Shown here: positions 43,577-51,657 of the stretch, one piece after another | How positions within the stretch are numbered: the stretch's first letter is position 1 | Layout: each line of letters starts with the position of its first letter | DNA from: Ornithinibacillus contaminans | Lineage (GTDB): Bacteria; Bacillota; Bacilli; Bacillales; Amphibacillaceae | NCBI RefSeq assembly: GCF_001038425.2 | Contig: NZ_LDPV02000053.1 | Coordinates: 62,001-126,000, forward strand | DNA length: 64,000 bases | Direction: 5' to 3' | The notes under the pieces: model-generated | What the model was told of the DNA's origin: nothing | What the model saw: the letters and a program-made list of their open reading frames with translations, nothing else | The model's database searches: none | Position numbers and translations under genes: made by a program

Positions 43577-43637
43577 AAGAGAATGAAATGAAAACCCTTT
43601 CCTTGGCGAGGGTGTGTTTTTCATTCTCTTTTTTGTA
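43577..43637 (+). terminator. Leader terminator upstream of the ABC importer operon (candidate GlpP target)
   Basis: AAGAGAATGAAA...CCCT (43577-43598) pairs with AGGG...TTTCATTCTCTT (43609-43630): a 12-bp outer stem, a 6-by-6 internal loop and a 4-bp inner stem, then TTTT. It lies between the promoter and the first gene, so the operon can be expressed only on read-through. A glpP antiterminator gene sits at the end of the same operon. Confidence 0.75.
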
Positions 43638-43677
43638 TGCTTTAGGAGCTATTCGTAAAATCAAAGGGGGATCACTC

Positions 43678-44706
43678 ATGAAAAGAATTTTATCATTATT
43701 ATCAGTACTATTATTAGTAGGTTTTCTAGCGGCATGTGCAGGGGAATCCTCAGGAAACGGTGATGGGGGCGATAGTGAAGCAATTACACTATATTCACCT
43801 GAGACTCCTGATTTAACTAAAGAACTGGCACAAAAGTATGAGGAATTGTACGACCAAACCGTCAATGTTCAATATGCTGGGACTAACGTTTTAGTGAATC
43901 AAATGATGGCGGAAAAAGGAAATCCACAAGCTGATGTTTGGTATGGTGGTGGCGGTATTCTTCCGTTTGAAACAGCAGTAGATAAAGGTATTATTGCTCC
44001 ATTTATCCCGGAAAGCGCTGAAGACTGGGAAGTAGTTGAGAACGGAGTCAAAATGAAGCACCAGGATGGCTACTATGTAGGTACAGAAATATTTGTACTA
44101 GGTTTTGCTTATAATACGGAATTAGTTTCAGAAGAAGAGGCACCAAAAACTTGGGAAGATTTACTTGATCCAAAATGGAAGGGTAAAATCCAATTCTCGA
44201 ACCCGGCGGCTTCTGGTACAGCGACACTAATGGTACTTAGCTATATGATGCAGCATGGGGAAGAAGAAGGTTGGGAATATTTCAAAGCACTTGCTGAACA
44301 AGCGAATTCTATTCCTGACTCAGGCTCTGCTCCTACTAAGGGCGTAGCAATGGGAGAGGCACATATTGCTGTTGGGTTTGATTTTATGGCGTATGAGCAT
44401 CAAGCAAAAGGGGAAACAGTAGACTTTGTTGTTCCAGATAAAACACCTATTCTAGTAAACCCTGCTTCTCTAGTAGAGGGTGGGCCAAATCCAGAAGGCG
44501 GTAAGAAGTTTATGGAATTCATGCTAAGTGAAGATGCGCAGCAAATTCTAGCTAACTGGTACCATATTCCAATCAATCCTGAAGTTGAATCTAAGACACC
44601 ATTGAACTTAGATACACTGAAAGAAAATGCAGTTGATTTAGATATTGATTGGGTAAATGAGAACTTTGATCGTATCCGTAGTGAGTGGCAAAATAATATA
44701 AATTAA
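43678..44706 (+). CDS. ABC transporter substrate-binding lipoprotein
   Basis: A 342-residue lipoprotein. The signal peptide ends in the lipobox LAAC (cysteine about residue 20), then a Gly/Ser-rich tether. The mature part is a periplasmic-binding-fold protein of the iron/2-aminoethylphosphonate type: ITLYSPETPDLTKELAQKYE, NPQADVWYGGGGILPFETAV, PKTWEDLLDPKWKGKIQFSN, GGPNPEGGKKFMEFMLSEDA. The start ATG at 43678 has AAGGGGG; the open frame extends upstream through the leader terminator but is not translated in a sensible way. With the ATPase and permease it forms a complete importer. Ligand unknown; the linked glpP points to glycerol-phosphate compounds. Confidence 0.88.
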   Translation: MKRILSLLSVLLLVGFLAACAGESSGNGDGGDSEAITLYSPETPDLTKELAQKYEELYDQTVNVQYAGTNVLVNQMMAEKGNPQADVWYGGGGILPFETAVDKGIIAPFIPESAEDWEVVENGVKMKHQDGYYVGTEIFVLGFAYNTELVSEEEAPKTWEDLLDPKWKGKIQFSNPAASGTATLMVLSYMMQHGEEEGWEYFKALAEQANSIPDSGSAPTKGVAMGEAHIAVGFDFMAYEHQAKGETVDFVVPDKTPILVNPASLVEGGPNPEGGKKFMEFMLSEDAQQILANWYHIPINPEVESKTPLNLDTLKENAVDLDIDWVNENFDRIRSEWQNNIN

Positions 44707-44720
44707 AGGAAGTTGATAGC

Positions 44721-45842
44721 ATGGGGGCAGTTGTAGTAGAACAACTAAGGAAGGACTTTTCAGATGTAACTGTACTTCAAAACATTGATTTGGACATTAA
44801 AGAGGGCGAATTCTTTGCCCTCCTAGGTCCATCTGGTTGTGGTAAAACAACGACAATGCGATGTATAGCTGGTTTTGAAAGTCCTACAAGTGGAACAATT
44901 AAAATTGGAGATCGGGATGTAGCGAAATTAGCACCAAACGAGCGAAACTGCGGCATGGTGTTCCAAAGCTATGCACTCTTCCCGCATATGAATGTGTTTG
45001 ATAACGTAGCCTACAGCTTAAATATTAAAGAGCTACGAAAAGCCAATCCATTCAAAAAACTAGGTGTTTATACTAGAATGCTAAATAGTAAACTAGTGAA
45101 ATATCCGAAAGAGATTGAAAAGAAGGTAATGGATATTTTAGAGTATGTGGAGCTAACACAGCATGCGAAGAAGTTAACAAGTGAGCTGTCTGGTGGGCAG
45201 CAACAACGTGTTGCTTTAGCGAGAGCGCTAGTAATGGAACCCGAAGTTTTATTAATGGATGAACCATTATCCAATTTAGATCTTAAACTTCGCCATACAA
45301 TGCGTAATACGATTAGACGCATTCAGCAGGATTTAAAAATCACGACTATCTTTGTAACACACGACCAAGAAGAAGCGATGAGCATGGCCGATCGTATTGC
45401 GGTTATGAAGGATGGCGAAATTCTGCAGATTGGAACACCAACAGATTTATACAGTAATCCGAAAACGCCATTCATTGCGGACTTTGTTGGTACATCTAAT
45501 ATCATTCCAGGTAAGGTCGTAACCAGTGAAGCTGGTATGACGGTTGTTCAAATTGGTGATCAACAAATTAAGTCTGTTACTCAGACAACGAATACAGATG
45601 TACAAGTAATTATTCGACCTGAAAATATGAATGTTTTAAATGGTGGTGGAGAAGAATTTGATAACGCCTTTGAGGGGGTTATACAGTTTGCCACTTATCT
45701 TGGATCAACGGTTCGATACGATGTGAAAGTTGGGGATTATCAGCTAGTGGTAGATACGACGTATGAATCCGGAAATAGTATTAAACAAAACGGCTCGACC
45801 ATTCGGTTAGGTGTATCACCTGAGAGGGTGTTACTGATATGA
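44721..45842 (+). CDS. ABC transporter ATP-binding protein (PotA/FbpC type)
   Basis: A 373-residue ATPase. Walker A GPSGCGKTT (near residues 36-44), Q-loop FQSYALFPHM, signature LSGGQQQR, Walker B VLLMDEPLSNLD, switch VTHDQEEA, then a C-terminal TOBE-like domain (about 240-373) with DVQVIIRPENMNV. A 25-residue insertion between the Q-loop and the signature (KANPFKKLGVYTRMLNSKLV) is longer than in FbpC. Starts 14 nt after the binding-protein gene; its stop overlaps the permease ATG by four bases. Confidence 0.92.
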   Translation: MGAVVVEQLRKDFSDVTVLQNIDLDIKEGEFFALLGPSGCGKTTTMRCIAGFESPTSGTIKIGDRDVAKLAPNERNCGMVFQSYALFPHMNVFDNVAYSLNIKELRKANPFKKLGVYTRMLNSKLVKYPKEIEKKVMDILEYVELTQHAKKLTSELSGGQQQRVALARALVMEPEVLLMDEPLSNLDLKLRHTMRNTIRRIQQDLKITTIFVTHDQEEAMSMADRIAVMKDGEILQIGTPTDLYSNPKTPFIADFVGTSNIIPGKVVTSEAGMTVVQIGDQQIKSVTQTTNTDVQVIIRPENMNVLNGGGEEFDNAFEGVIQFATYLGSTVRYDVKVGDYQLVVDTTYESGNSIKQNGSTIRLGVSPERVLLI

Positions 45843-47539
45843 ACAGATTGAAACGGAATTTTACTGGGATAGGCTTAGTTAGATTAGTTATCTATGCTTT
45901 CTTTCTTTTGTTTCTAATCATCCCTTTGTTATCCGTATTTCTCGTAAGTTTTACGAATGAACCGATTAATTTATTTGGTTCTTTGATCAGTATGGAACAG
46001 TTCCAAACGACGATCGATCAATTTAAAAATGCCACCCTTGATAACTTTAAAACAATCTTCACAGGGAATTATTTTGAGGGATTGTTGAATAGTTTGAAGC
46101 TATCCTTTATTGTATCGCTTTGGGTGTTAGTGATATGTGTTCCAATCGCTTATGGCATTGCTCGTACGAAGATGCCATTCAAGAAGACAATTAGTGCATT
46201 ATGTACCATTCCACTAGTTGTTCCAACCTTTATTTCAGCCTATGCATTCATTATCATGTTTGGGCGTGCTGGATGGGTAACATATATTTACGAGAAATTA
46301 GGCGGGGAAGGAATGTTGATTGATCCTTACTCCATGACGGGTATTGCGATTGTTCAAATTTTTTTCTTCTTCCCATATGCCTTGTGGCCAATGGTGGCAG
46401 CGTTTAAAATTAGTGACGTTTCGCTAGAGGAAGCTTCTCGTAATATGGGTTCCAAGGGGATATTAACCTTCTGTACGGTTACATTTCCACTTGCCATTCC
46501 AGGAATGCTATCGACAGCACTTGTTATCTTTGCGGTAAGTTTTTCTGATTTTGGTACGCCAATTATATTGGCTCCAAGTGATTTAAATCTAATCGTGGTG
46601 CAAGCCTATCGTGAAATTGCCGGGTTCTTTAACTGGGGCGGTGCTGCCATCTTAACGGTAATCATGATTGCGGTCGCGGGTGTAGTTTATTGGCTACAAA
46701 ACTACTTATTGAAAGGGAAAAACTACGATACCCTCTCTGGTAAACCGAAGAAAATTAAGCTAAGTGAAAATAAGGGGTTAACGGTACCGTTAGCGATTTT
46801 TTCTGGATTTGTTGTCCTTATTCCACTATTGGCGATGATTACCGTGTTCTTACAATCTATCGCAACTACTTGGGGGAAAGACCCATTACCAGAGGGCTAC
46901 ACACTAGAGCATTACAAAACAATCTTTACTTCCTCTTTGGGGAATATCCAAAATAGCTTGATTTTAGCTGGTGGTGCCCTTGTATTGAGTGTTGTTATTG
47001 CTACTTTTGTATCGTATTTCGTGGTCAGACAGAAATCAACTACCCTTGATTTTATGACAACTGTTCCATTAATTGTGCCGGGGATTGCGTTTGGTATTGC
47101 ATTAATCCAAACATTTAATGCTGCGCCACTGCAATTAACGGGTACGGCGATTATCTTAGTCATTGCGTACAGTGTTCGCCGACTTCCGTATATGGTCCGT
47201 TCGACGGTGGGTACGATGAAGGCAATTAAGCAAGATATTGAGGAAGCAGCAATCAATCTTGGTGCGACCACTTTAACTGCAGCTGTTACGGTTATTGGAC
47301 CGCTAATGATACCAGGTATTGCAGCTGGATCCATTCTAGTATTTGTTACAGTTATTAAGGAAACAAGTATTTCCATTCTGATGGCACCTGCAGAGTGGGC
47401 GCCGATGAGTTTGGCGATTTTCCAAAATGTGTTGCGGGCAGAGTATTATTCTGCAGCAGCAATGTCTGTTATTCTTGTCGTTATGGTCCTTGTATTACAG
47501 GCTCTTGCAAGCAGGATTTCTGGTGGGAATAAATCATAG
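45839..47539 (+). CDS. ABC transporter permease, two fused BPD domains
   Basis: A 566-residue membrane protein with about twelve spans arranged as two binding-protein-dependent permease modules in one chain. Each half has an EAA loop that contacts the ATPase: EEASRNMGSKGILTFCTVTF and EEAAINLGATTLTAAVTVIG. This FbpB-like arrangement is usual for iron, 2-aminoethylphosphonate and related importers. Its ATG overlaps the ATPase stop (ATGA), so translation is coupled. Confidence 0.92.
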   Translation: MNRLKRNFTGIGLVRLVIYAFFLLFLIIPLLSVFLVSFTNEPINLFGSLISMEQFQTTIDQFKNATLDNFKTIFTGNYFEGLLNSLKLSFIVSLWVLVICVPIAYGIARTKMPFKKTISALCTIPLVVPTFISAYAFIIMFGRAGWVTYIYEKLGGEGMLIDPYSMTGIAIVQIFFFFPYALWPMVAAFKISDVSLEEASRNMGSKGILTFCTVTFPLAIPGMLSTALVIFAVSFSDFGTPIILAPSDLNLIVVQAYREIAGFFNWGGAAILTVIMIAVAGVVYWLQNYLLKGKNYDTLSGKPKKIKLSENKGLTVPLAIFSGFVVLIPLLAMITVFLQSIATTWGKDPLPEGYTLEHYKTIFTSSLGNIQNSLILAGGALVLSVVIATFVSYFVVRQKSTTLDFMTTVPLIVPGIAFGIALIQTFNAAPLQLTGTAIILVIAYSVRRLPYMVRSTVGTMKAIKQDIEEAAINLGATTLTAAVTVIGPLMIPGIAAGSILVFVTVIKETSISILMAPAEWAPMSLAIFQNVLRAEYYSAAAMSVILVVMVLVLQALASRISGGNKS

Positions 47540-47560
47540 GTCTGTATAGGGGGAATCAGG

Positions 47561-48379
47561 ATGCAAAAGGGGTTTATTTTCGATTTAGATGGGACGATTT
47601 ATGTAGATAATAAATTGATTGACGGTGCAGCAGATGTGTTAAAAGAGCTGAAAGAACGCGGCGATAAAGTCGTGTTCTTAACGAATAAATCCATTGAGAC
47701 CATAGCTACTTATGTTGAAAAGCTAACAAATCTGGGAATTGAAGTGGAACGTGAGAACGTCGTAAACTCCAACTTTTTAACTGCTCGTTATTTAGCGAAG
47801 AAGCTGAGTCGTGAGGAAAAGGTGATGGTCATCGGTGAACAGCCGCTATATGAGGAGTTGATTCACCATGGAATTACGATTTCTGAGGATGAATCAGAAG
47901 TTAGTTATGTTGTCTTAGGATGGGATCGAACATTCACGTATGATAAGCTAAATCGTGCATTTCAAGCCTGGAGAAATGGTGCTATTATTATTGCGACGAA
48001 TCCGGATCGAACATGTCCAGTGGAAGATGGTGAAATTCCTGACTGTGGTGCGATGATTGGTGCGATTGAAGGCGCAACAGGTGAAAAGGTTGAGCTTATC
48101 ATGGGTAAACCGTCACCACTTGCCGCAAAATTCATTGTCGAGGATGTTCTAAAACTATCACCTGAGGATTGTTATATGGTAGGTGATCGTTTGGAGACGG
48201 ATATCCGTATGGGAAATGATTTTGGATTACATTCTGTGTTAGTGCTAACTGGCATAACGGAAAAAGGCATGCTTGAGCATGCCGAATATCAACCAAAATA
48301 TGTTTTAAATAGTGTTCGGGAAATAACTGAATTAGTTAAAGATCCAGATTCCAAAGCTTTGGATTCCCAGATGAAATAG
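47561..48379 (+). CDS. HAD-IIA family phosphatase (NagD/AraL-like)
   Basis: A 272-residue sugar/polyol phosphatase of the NagD branch. Motif I is DLDGTIYVD (catalytic D8 and D10), motif II KVVFLTNKS, motif III lysine in ELIMGKPSP, motif IV YMVGDRLETDIRMG. The branch includes glycerol-3-phosphate phosphatases as well as p-nitrophenyl and pentose phosphate phosphatases. It closes the importer operon after 21 nt, and could dephosphorylate the imported compound. Its last 44 nt overlap the convergent glpP gene on the other strand. Confidence 0.85.
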   Translation: MQKGFIFDLDGTIYVDNKLIDGAADVLKELKERGDKVVFLTNKSIETIATYVEKLTNLGIEVERENVVNSNFLTARYLAKKLSREEKVMVIGEQPLYEELIHHGITISEDESEVSYVVLGWDRTFTYDKLNRAFQAWRNGAIIIATNPDRTCPVEDGEIPDCGAMIGAIEGATGEKVELIMGKPSPLAAKFIVEDVLKLSPEDCYMVGDRLETDIRMGNDFGLHSVLVLTGITEKGMLEHAEYQPKYVLNSVREITELVKDPDSKALDSQMK

Positions 48380-48902
48380 CTAATGCTCCTGCTTCAAGAC
48401 CACAATCAATTTCTGTTTTCGTACTAACTAGCCCTCCTGCTATTATTGGTAGGTGGGTTAGTTTCGTTAATTTATCAATGATAGTAGGCATAATTCCTGG
48501 TAGAACTTCAATTGCATCAGGCTTGCAAGAGTGTGCTATTTCGATTCCTTTTTTCATTGCGTTTCGGTCTATCAAGAAGATGCGTTGAATTGTCATCAAC
48601 CCCTCTTCTTTTGCAAATTTTATCAAGTTGCTTTTTGTTGTAATTATCCCCTGTGGCTTCCATTCTTCAGCAATATATTTGATGGCGCTTCTCGTATTGG
48701 ATAAACCATCGATAAAATCGATATGGACAAATGTGGTTTTCTTATATTTCTTAAGTCGCTCTAAATAATTCTTCGTTGTCATTAAATCTCCAGTTAATAG
48801 GAAAACTATATTTGCATTCGAATGTGTTGCCATATCAATATCATCTTGATGTTTTACGGAGGCAATTACCTGTGACTGAACCAAATCTACTATGTTCCCC
48901 AT
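48336..48902 (-). CDS. glpP: Glycerol-3-phosphate responsive antiterminator
   Basis: A 188-residue G3P_antiterm (GlpP) family protein. Recognisable: HSNANIVFLLTGDLMTTKNY, KKTTFVHIDFIDGLSNTRSA, GIITTKSNLIKFAKEEGLMT, RIFLIDRNAMKKGIE, DAIEVLPGIMPTIIDKLTKL, IIAGGLVSTKTEIDCGLEAG. GlpP binds glycerol-3-phosphate and lets RNA polymerase read through leader terminators of glp genes. No glpF, glpK or glpD lies in the window; instead the gene is tail-to-tail with an ABC importer operon that has a leader terminator. AAGGGGA precedes the ATG. Confidence 0.92.
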   Translation of the reverse strand: MGNIVDLVQSQVIASVKHQDDIDMATHSNANIVFLLTGDLMTTKNYLERLKKYKKTTFVHIDFIDGLSNTRSAIKYIAEEWKPQGIITTKSNLIKFAKEEGLMTIQRIFLIDRNAMKKGIEIAHSCKPDAIEVLPGIMPTIIDKLTKLTHLPIIAGGLVSTKTEIDCGLEAGALAISSGNPKLWNLDL

Positions 48903-49051
48903 GAGAAATCCCCTTAAATAGTAATTTTAGATAGATTATAGCATAGTTAAATTAGTGGAGGTAGTCGTCGGTGGATTGTGATAACGAGAGTAAAATCACT
49001 TGAAACCAAAAGCCCCCAACATCCGTATATACACTAAAGGAGATTTGGCTT

Positions 49052-50752
49052 ATGAAAAAACTAACAGCGTTACTTATTTTTTTATCTGCATTTTTCGTTT
49101 TTGCAGTACCGGCATTTGCAGATGTTGAATATGCCATAAAGGATGTTCAAATAGATGCTTTTTTAAAGGAAAATGGGGATGTTGAGGTAACGGAACGATT
49201 CACCTATGATTTTGAAGATGATTTTAACGGGATTACCCGTACGATCATACCGAAGAAGGGTACATCTATTACGGACTTTGAAGCGAGTGAAGATGGAAAC
49301 GCACTGAGGGTGGAAAACGATGATAATGAATATAAAATTTATCGAAAAGGTAATCAAGAAACAATAACGGTAGACCTGCGTTATACCATCCATAATGGGA
49401 TAGAGGTATATCCGGATGTTGCACAGTTCTACTGGCCATTTTTTGATAGTAGCAATGAATCGGTATACGAGAACATGACCATTTATGTCCATCCAACTAG
49501 TGAAACGGGTAACGTTATCGCTTACGGTTACGATGAGGCGTATGATACAGCGGAGGTAACAGAAGAAGGGGTTGCTGTTTTTTCATTAGGGCATGTGGAT
49601 GATGATAAGAATGGAGACATTCAAGTCGTATACGATGCCACGTTATTTAGTGCTGCGCCATTAACGAGTGACAACATGATGCGGGATTCGATCGAGGCAG
49701 ATATAGCCGATAATGAAGCGAAATTAGCAGCGTTTCAGGATCGAAAAGAGTGGTTAGCTAGTATTGCGCCTTATGTTGTTGGGATATTTGGTATTTATTT
49801 CATTATATTGCTCTTCATAGGTTGGCGGAAGAAGTTGGAGAGAAAGCATTATGTGCAAAGCCGCCTAATCAATGATTTAAAGGTGCCAAAGCTTGAAATG
49901 AGCTTACCTGCAACAATTTTATATACGAATCCATTCACACCGAGTCAGCAACTCTTAACGACTTCATTATTAGAATTAGTGCGAAAAGGGTATGTGCAAT
50001 CAGACGATAATAAAGCGTTCGAATTAGTAAATCGTCTTACAGCGTTTAAACATGAGCGTATGTTACTAGAGTTTTTGTTTGATACAATCGGTGATGGTAC
50101 AACATTCCGTTTTGAAGATCTGAAAACATATACAGATAATAAAAAAAACCACCAGGCTTATCATGAATATATTCAAGCATGGTTACAGGCAATTCGAGAA
50201 GAAATACAATTGAAACAACTAACCCAAACGAAAGCGGGCTTTAGATGGACGATTGCGTTCTCTGGTCTTCTGCTTATTCCATTGAGCGTATTCTTTGGTA
50301 TACACGAGCTATTGATGTGGATGTTTATTTCGATTGTCCTACTTATATGCTTACTAGCGTTCAGTATTTTTTATAATCCGAGAACACTGGAAGGTGCAGT
50401 CATATGGGAGCAATGGAAACAGTTTAAAAAGGACTTTACTGAACTTTCTTCAAATCAAAGTGCAAAATGGAGTAAAGAGGAACAAATCATCGCTATTAAT
50501 TATGTACATGGTATTGCTGATAAAAGAATGATTGAACACAATAAAACACTCTTCTATCACGAGCCATCAAACGGTGATTCTACTGGGAGTATGGATACAA
50601 CGAACATCATGATTTTCTTTCTTATTGCAACATCGGCGAATCAACACTTTAAGGAAGCTGATACAGCTGTCGCTGCAACTACCGGTTCCACTACTACAGC
50701 AGGAACAGGTACTGGTGTAGGCGGTGGTGGTGGGGGATCGGGTGCTTTTTAA
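49052..50752 (+). CDS. DUF2207 family membrane protein
   Basis: A 566-residue protein: signal peptide 1-23 ending AFA, an extracellular strand-rich domain (about 24-215, VEYAIKDVQIDAFLKENGDV and FTYDFEDDFNGITRTI), a span about 230-250, a cytoplasmic domain, two close spans about 395-430, and a C-terminal tail ending in GGGGGGSGAF. This layout, including the glycine-rich end, defines DUF2207. Function unknown, widespread in Firmicutes. AAAGGAGA precedes the ATG. Single gene. Confidence 0.85.
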   Translation: MKKLTALLIFLSAFFVFAVPAFADVEYAIKDVQIDAFLKENGDVEVTERFTYDFEDDFNGITRTIIPKKGTSITDFEASEDGNALRVENDDNEYKIYRKGNQETITVDLRYTIHNGIEVYPDVAQFYWPFFDSSNESVYENMTIYVHPTSETGNVIAYGYDEAYDTAEVTEEGVAVFSLGHVDDDKNGDIQVVYDATLFSAAPLTSDNMMRDSIEADIADNEAKLAAFQDRKEWLASIAPYVVGIFGIYFIILLFIGWRKKLERKHYVQSRLINDLKVPKLEMSLPATILYTNPFTPSQQLLTTSLLELVRKGYVQSDDNKAFELVNRLTAFKHERMLLEFLFDTIGDGTTFRFEDLKTYTDNKKNHQAYHEYIQAWLQAIREEIQLKQLTQTKAGFRWTIAFSGLLLIPLSVFFGIHELLMWMFISIVLLICLLAFSIFYNPRTLEGAVIWEQWKQFKKDFTELSSNQSAKWSKEEQIIAINYVHGIADKRMIEHNKTLFYHEPSNGDSTGSMDTTNIMIFFLIATSANQHFKEADTAVAATTGSTTTAGTGTGVGGGGGGSGAF

Positions 50753-50786
50753 TTGAGAGGGGACTGTCACCTCTTTATACAAGTTA

Positions 50787-50819
50787 GTATACATCATCAG
50801 TTTTTGGTATAATGTATAC
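50787..50819 (+). promoter_or_regulatory. Extended -10 promoter with GTATACAT operator flanking it (toxin-antitoxin operon)
   Basis: TGGTATAAT (50805-50813) is an extended -10. GTATACAT (50787-50794) and its exact complement ATGTATAC (50812-50819) form an 8-bp inverted repeat spaced 17 nt, bracketing the -10; a plausible site for autorepression by the ribbon-helix-helix antitoxin encoded next. Confidence 0.6.
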
Positions 50820-50831
50820 GAGGTGATGATG

Positions 50832-51101
50832 GTGGATAATCAAAGAAAGATAAGAAAGCAAATTTATCTGGAGCCTGAACAAAATAGGCTAGTGAAGCAA
50901 TTGTCAGCGCGGAAAAATAATACAGAAGCAGAGATTATTCGAGAAGCTATTGATAATTATTTGCTTCAACATAATCAAGAACAAGAAGACCCATTAATGG
51001 AATTAGCTGCGATGGTGAAGAGTAGAATAACGGATGGTTCTACTTTACATGATGAAGCAATTTACGTGTCTAAACAGGTAGATGATCATGAAAAGAAATA
51101 A
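50832..51101 (+). CDS. Ribbon-helix-helix antitoxin-like protein (VapB-type)
   Basis: An 89-residue protein whose N-terminus IRKQIYLEPEQNRLVKQLSA and then NNTEAEIIREAIDNYL is a CopG/Arc ribbon-helix-helix DNA-binding domain. The acidic C-terminal half would wrap the toxin. The start region has GTG-ATG-ATG-GTG in frame; GTG at 50832 has the best spacing from GAGGTGA, ATG 50829 is an alternative. Its end overlaps the PIN toxin gene, standard for VapBC-like operons. Confidence 0.75.
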   Translation: MDNQRKIRKQIYLEPEQNRLVKQLSARKNNTEAEIIREAIDNYLLQHNQEQEDPLMELAAMVKSRITDGSTLHDEAIYVSKQVDDHEKK

Positions 51102-51510
51102 ACTATTTATCGATACAGGGGCATGGATTGCATTGATGGTAGAGGCAGATTTCTATCACCATAAGGCTCGCTCGTATCTAGAAAATCTAGATATTTCTGT
51201 ACAGAGACTTACGTCTACCTTTATTATTTCGGAAACCTATACTTGGTTACGATATCGTGTTGGTTATAAATATGCTGCTTCCTTTTTGGATGTCATAAGT
51301 AGATCCAAAGCTAGTGGTGCATTGGTGGTAATCGATTGCGATATGGATACCCTTGAATTAGCTGAGCAACTATTGAAGGATTTTTCAGACCAACGATTGT
51401 CTTATGTGGACGCCGTTAGTATGGGAATAATGAAAAATGAAAAGATAAATAAAGTATTTGGATTTGATCAGCATTTTTATCTGCTTGACTTTGAGGTGGT
51501 CCCGGTTTAA
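51088..51510 (+). CDS. PIN domain ribonuclease toxin (VapC-like)
   Basis: A 140-residue PIN domain protein: LFIDTGAWIALM gives the first acidic ligand, FIISETYTWLR the glutamate, and RLSYVDAVSMGIM plus FGFDQHFYLL the remaining acidic residues of the metal site. It should be an RNA-cleaving toxin held by the overlapping antitoxin. Either ATG 51082 or 51088 is possible; 51088 is better spaced from AGG at 51076-51078. Length is normal for the family, and all catalytic acids appear intact. Confidence 0.8.
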   Translation: MKRNKLFIDTGAWIALMVEADFYHHKARSYLENLDISVQRLTSTFIISETYTWLRYRVGYKYAASFLDVISRSKASGALVVIDCDMDTLELAEQLLKDFSDQRLSYVDAVSMGIMKNEKINKVFGFDQHFYLLDFEVVPV

Positions 51511-51525
51511 TGTCGGGGCTTTTTT
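51499..51525 (+). terminator. Terminator of the toxin-antitoxin operon
   Basis: GTCCCG/CGGGGC stem around the toxin stop codon, followed by TTTTTTG. Confidence 0.7.
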
Positions 51526-51626
51526 GTTTGGGGATTATTAGGAAGTTTTCATTAGTTAAAGAAATCTACTGCTTGTAAATGCGTTTATTCCAGATGAAAA
51601 TTTTAATAGTGGCTTGTGAAATGACA

Positions 51627-51655
51627 AATGGACGGTTCAATTCGAACCGTCCATT
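51627..51655 (-). terminator. Terminator of the membrane transporter gene
   Basis: Perfect 12-bp stem AATGGACGGTTC and complement, 5-nt loop, just after the stop codon at 51658; minus strand continues TTGTCATTT. Confidence 0.8.
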
Positions 51656-51657
51656 CC

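Noticed and set aside
43577-43637. T-box or known riboswitch in the importer leader
   Set aside because: No T-box core sequence or metabolite riboswitch pattern seen; a simple terminator with linked glpP is the better reading.
43522-43677. N-terminal extension of the substrate-binding lipoprotein
   Set aside because: The extension would translate the leader terminator and hide the lipoprotein signal peptide; ATG 43678 has a strong ribosome site.
43305-43865. Minus-strand open frame of 186 codons
   Set aside because: Crosses the sigma gene end, the importer promoter and leader terminator; no domain, and explained by the genes on the other strand.
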